Assembly (NCBI GenBank): GCA_900552345.1
Contig: URZN01000069.1
Coordinates: 1-6,446 of the forward strand
Length of the DNA stretch: 6,446 nt
Direction: 5' to 3'
DNA from: an uncultured Collinsella sp.
GTDB taxonomy: Bacteria > Actinomycetota > Coriobacteriia > Coriobacteriales > Coriobacteriaceae
Part shown: piece by piece, positions 6,345 through 6,446 of the stretch
Numbering within the stretch: the stretch's first letter is position 1
Layout of the letters: the number at the start of each line of letters is the position of its first letter
The notes under the pieces: model-generated
Database searches by the model: none
Told to the model about the DNA's origin: nothing
Seen by the model: only the letters and a program-made list of their open reading frames with translations
Translations under genes and position numbers: made by a program

Positions 6345-6446
6345 CTAAAAATACTCGTCAAGGAAGTTGTTGACTGTGCTCCAGTAGAGCCCGGGGTCAA
6401 CTTGCGCACTCTTGGCGTGGGTGGCGCCATGGATGGTGAGCTTTTG
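6345..6446 (-). CDS. C-terminus of a probable alpha/beta hydrolase (partial)
   Basis: On the minus strand a frame is open from the right edge of the window for 33 codons to a TAG at 6345-6347. The end of the protein contains IHGATHAKSAQVDPGLYW followed by a short helix ending NNFLDEYF. This pattern, a small residue, GA-x-H, then an acidic-proline-x-x-Y and a final FL helix, is typical of the C-terminal catalytic-histidine region of serine alpha/beta hydrolases, and the histidine of GATHA would be the base of the triad. The nucleophile and acid are outside the window, so the substrate cannot be guessed. The gene converges on the DUF362 gene and would share its bidirectional terminator. The fragment is short, so the family call is moderate. 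Confidence 0.7.
   Translation of the reverse strand, partial: QKLTIHGATHAKSAQVDPGLYWSTVNNFLDEYF

Noticed and set aside
6101..6430. 109-codon minus-strand frame at the right end
   Set aside because: It runs through the inverted-repeat element and the terminator stem, and it overlaps in a different frame the tail that carries the hydrolase motif.

Overview
The window is high-GC bacterial DNA with closely packed genes. It looks like a Gram-positive gut actinobacterium of the Coriobacteriia, most likely Collinsella or a close relative. This rests on the codon bias, the protein families, and short intergenic hairpins carrying a GTCCCC/GGGGAC core, which I recall as common between Collinsella genes. 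I could not check that recollection, so the genus is an inference.

Layout, left to right. (1) Bases 1-1023 are the 3' part of an ABC-2 type permease whose first transmembrane segment lies outside the window. (2) Bases 1024-1377 hold no gene but a dense repeat island: seven GTCCCC/GGGGAC cores, several 27-31 nt hairpins, one 55-nt inverted repeat, and a 31-nt near-perfect inverted repeat at the two ends of the island. (3) Bases 1378-2103 encode a LolD/MacB-type ABC ATPase. Eight bases later (2112-4778) comes its FtsX/MacB-type permease with two FtsX modules and a coiled-coil-like insert in the second extracellular domain. These two genes form one exporter operon. (4) Another copy of the hairpin repeat overlaps the permease stop codon. 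(5) A promoter-like sequence precedes a DUF362 protein with two [4Fe-4S] ferredoxin motifs (4888-6093), followed by a strong bidirectional terminator. (6) From 6180 to 6303 lies a 124-bp element bounded by imperfect 20-21 nt inverted repeats. (7) The right edge holds the last 33 codons, on the minus strand, of what looks like an alpha/beta hydrolase.

The ATPase and FtsX permease should assemble as one membrane machine of unknown substrate. The ABC-2 permease belongs to a separate transporter upstream, and the DUF362 iron-sulfur protein appears to be its own transcription unit. The least ordinary part is the hairpin family. Its 13-nt loop is nearly constant, while the stem arms differ between copies and change together so that pairing is kept. 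This suggests selection on a folded single strand, as for REP-like elements mobilised by Y1-type transposases, or for an RNA structure.
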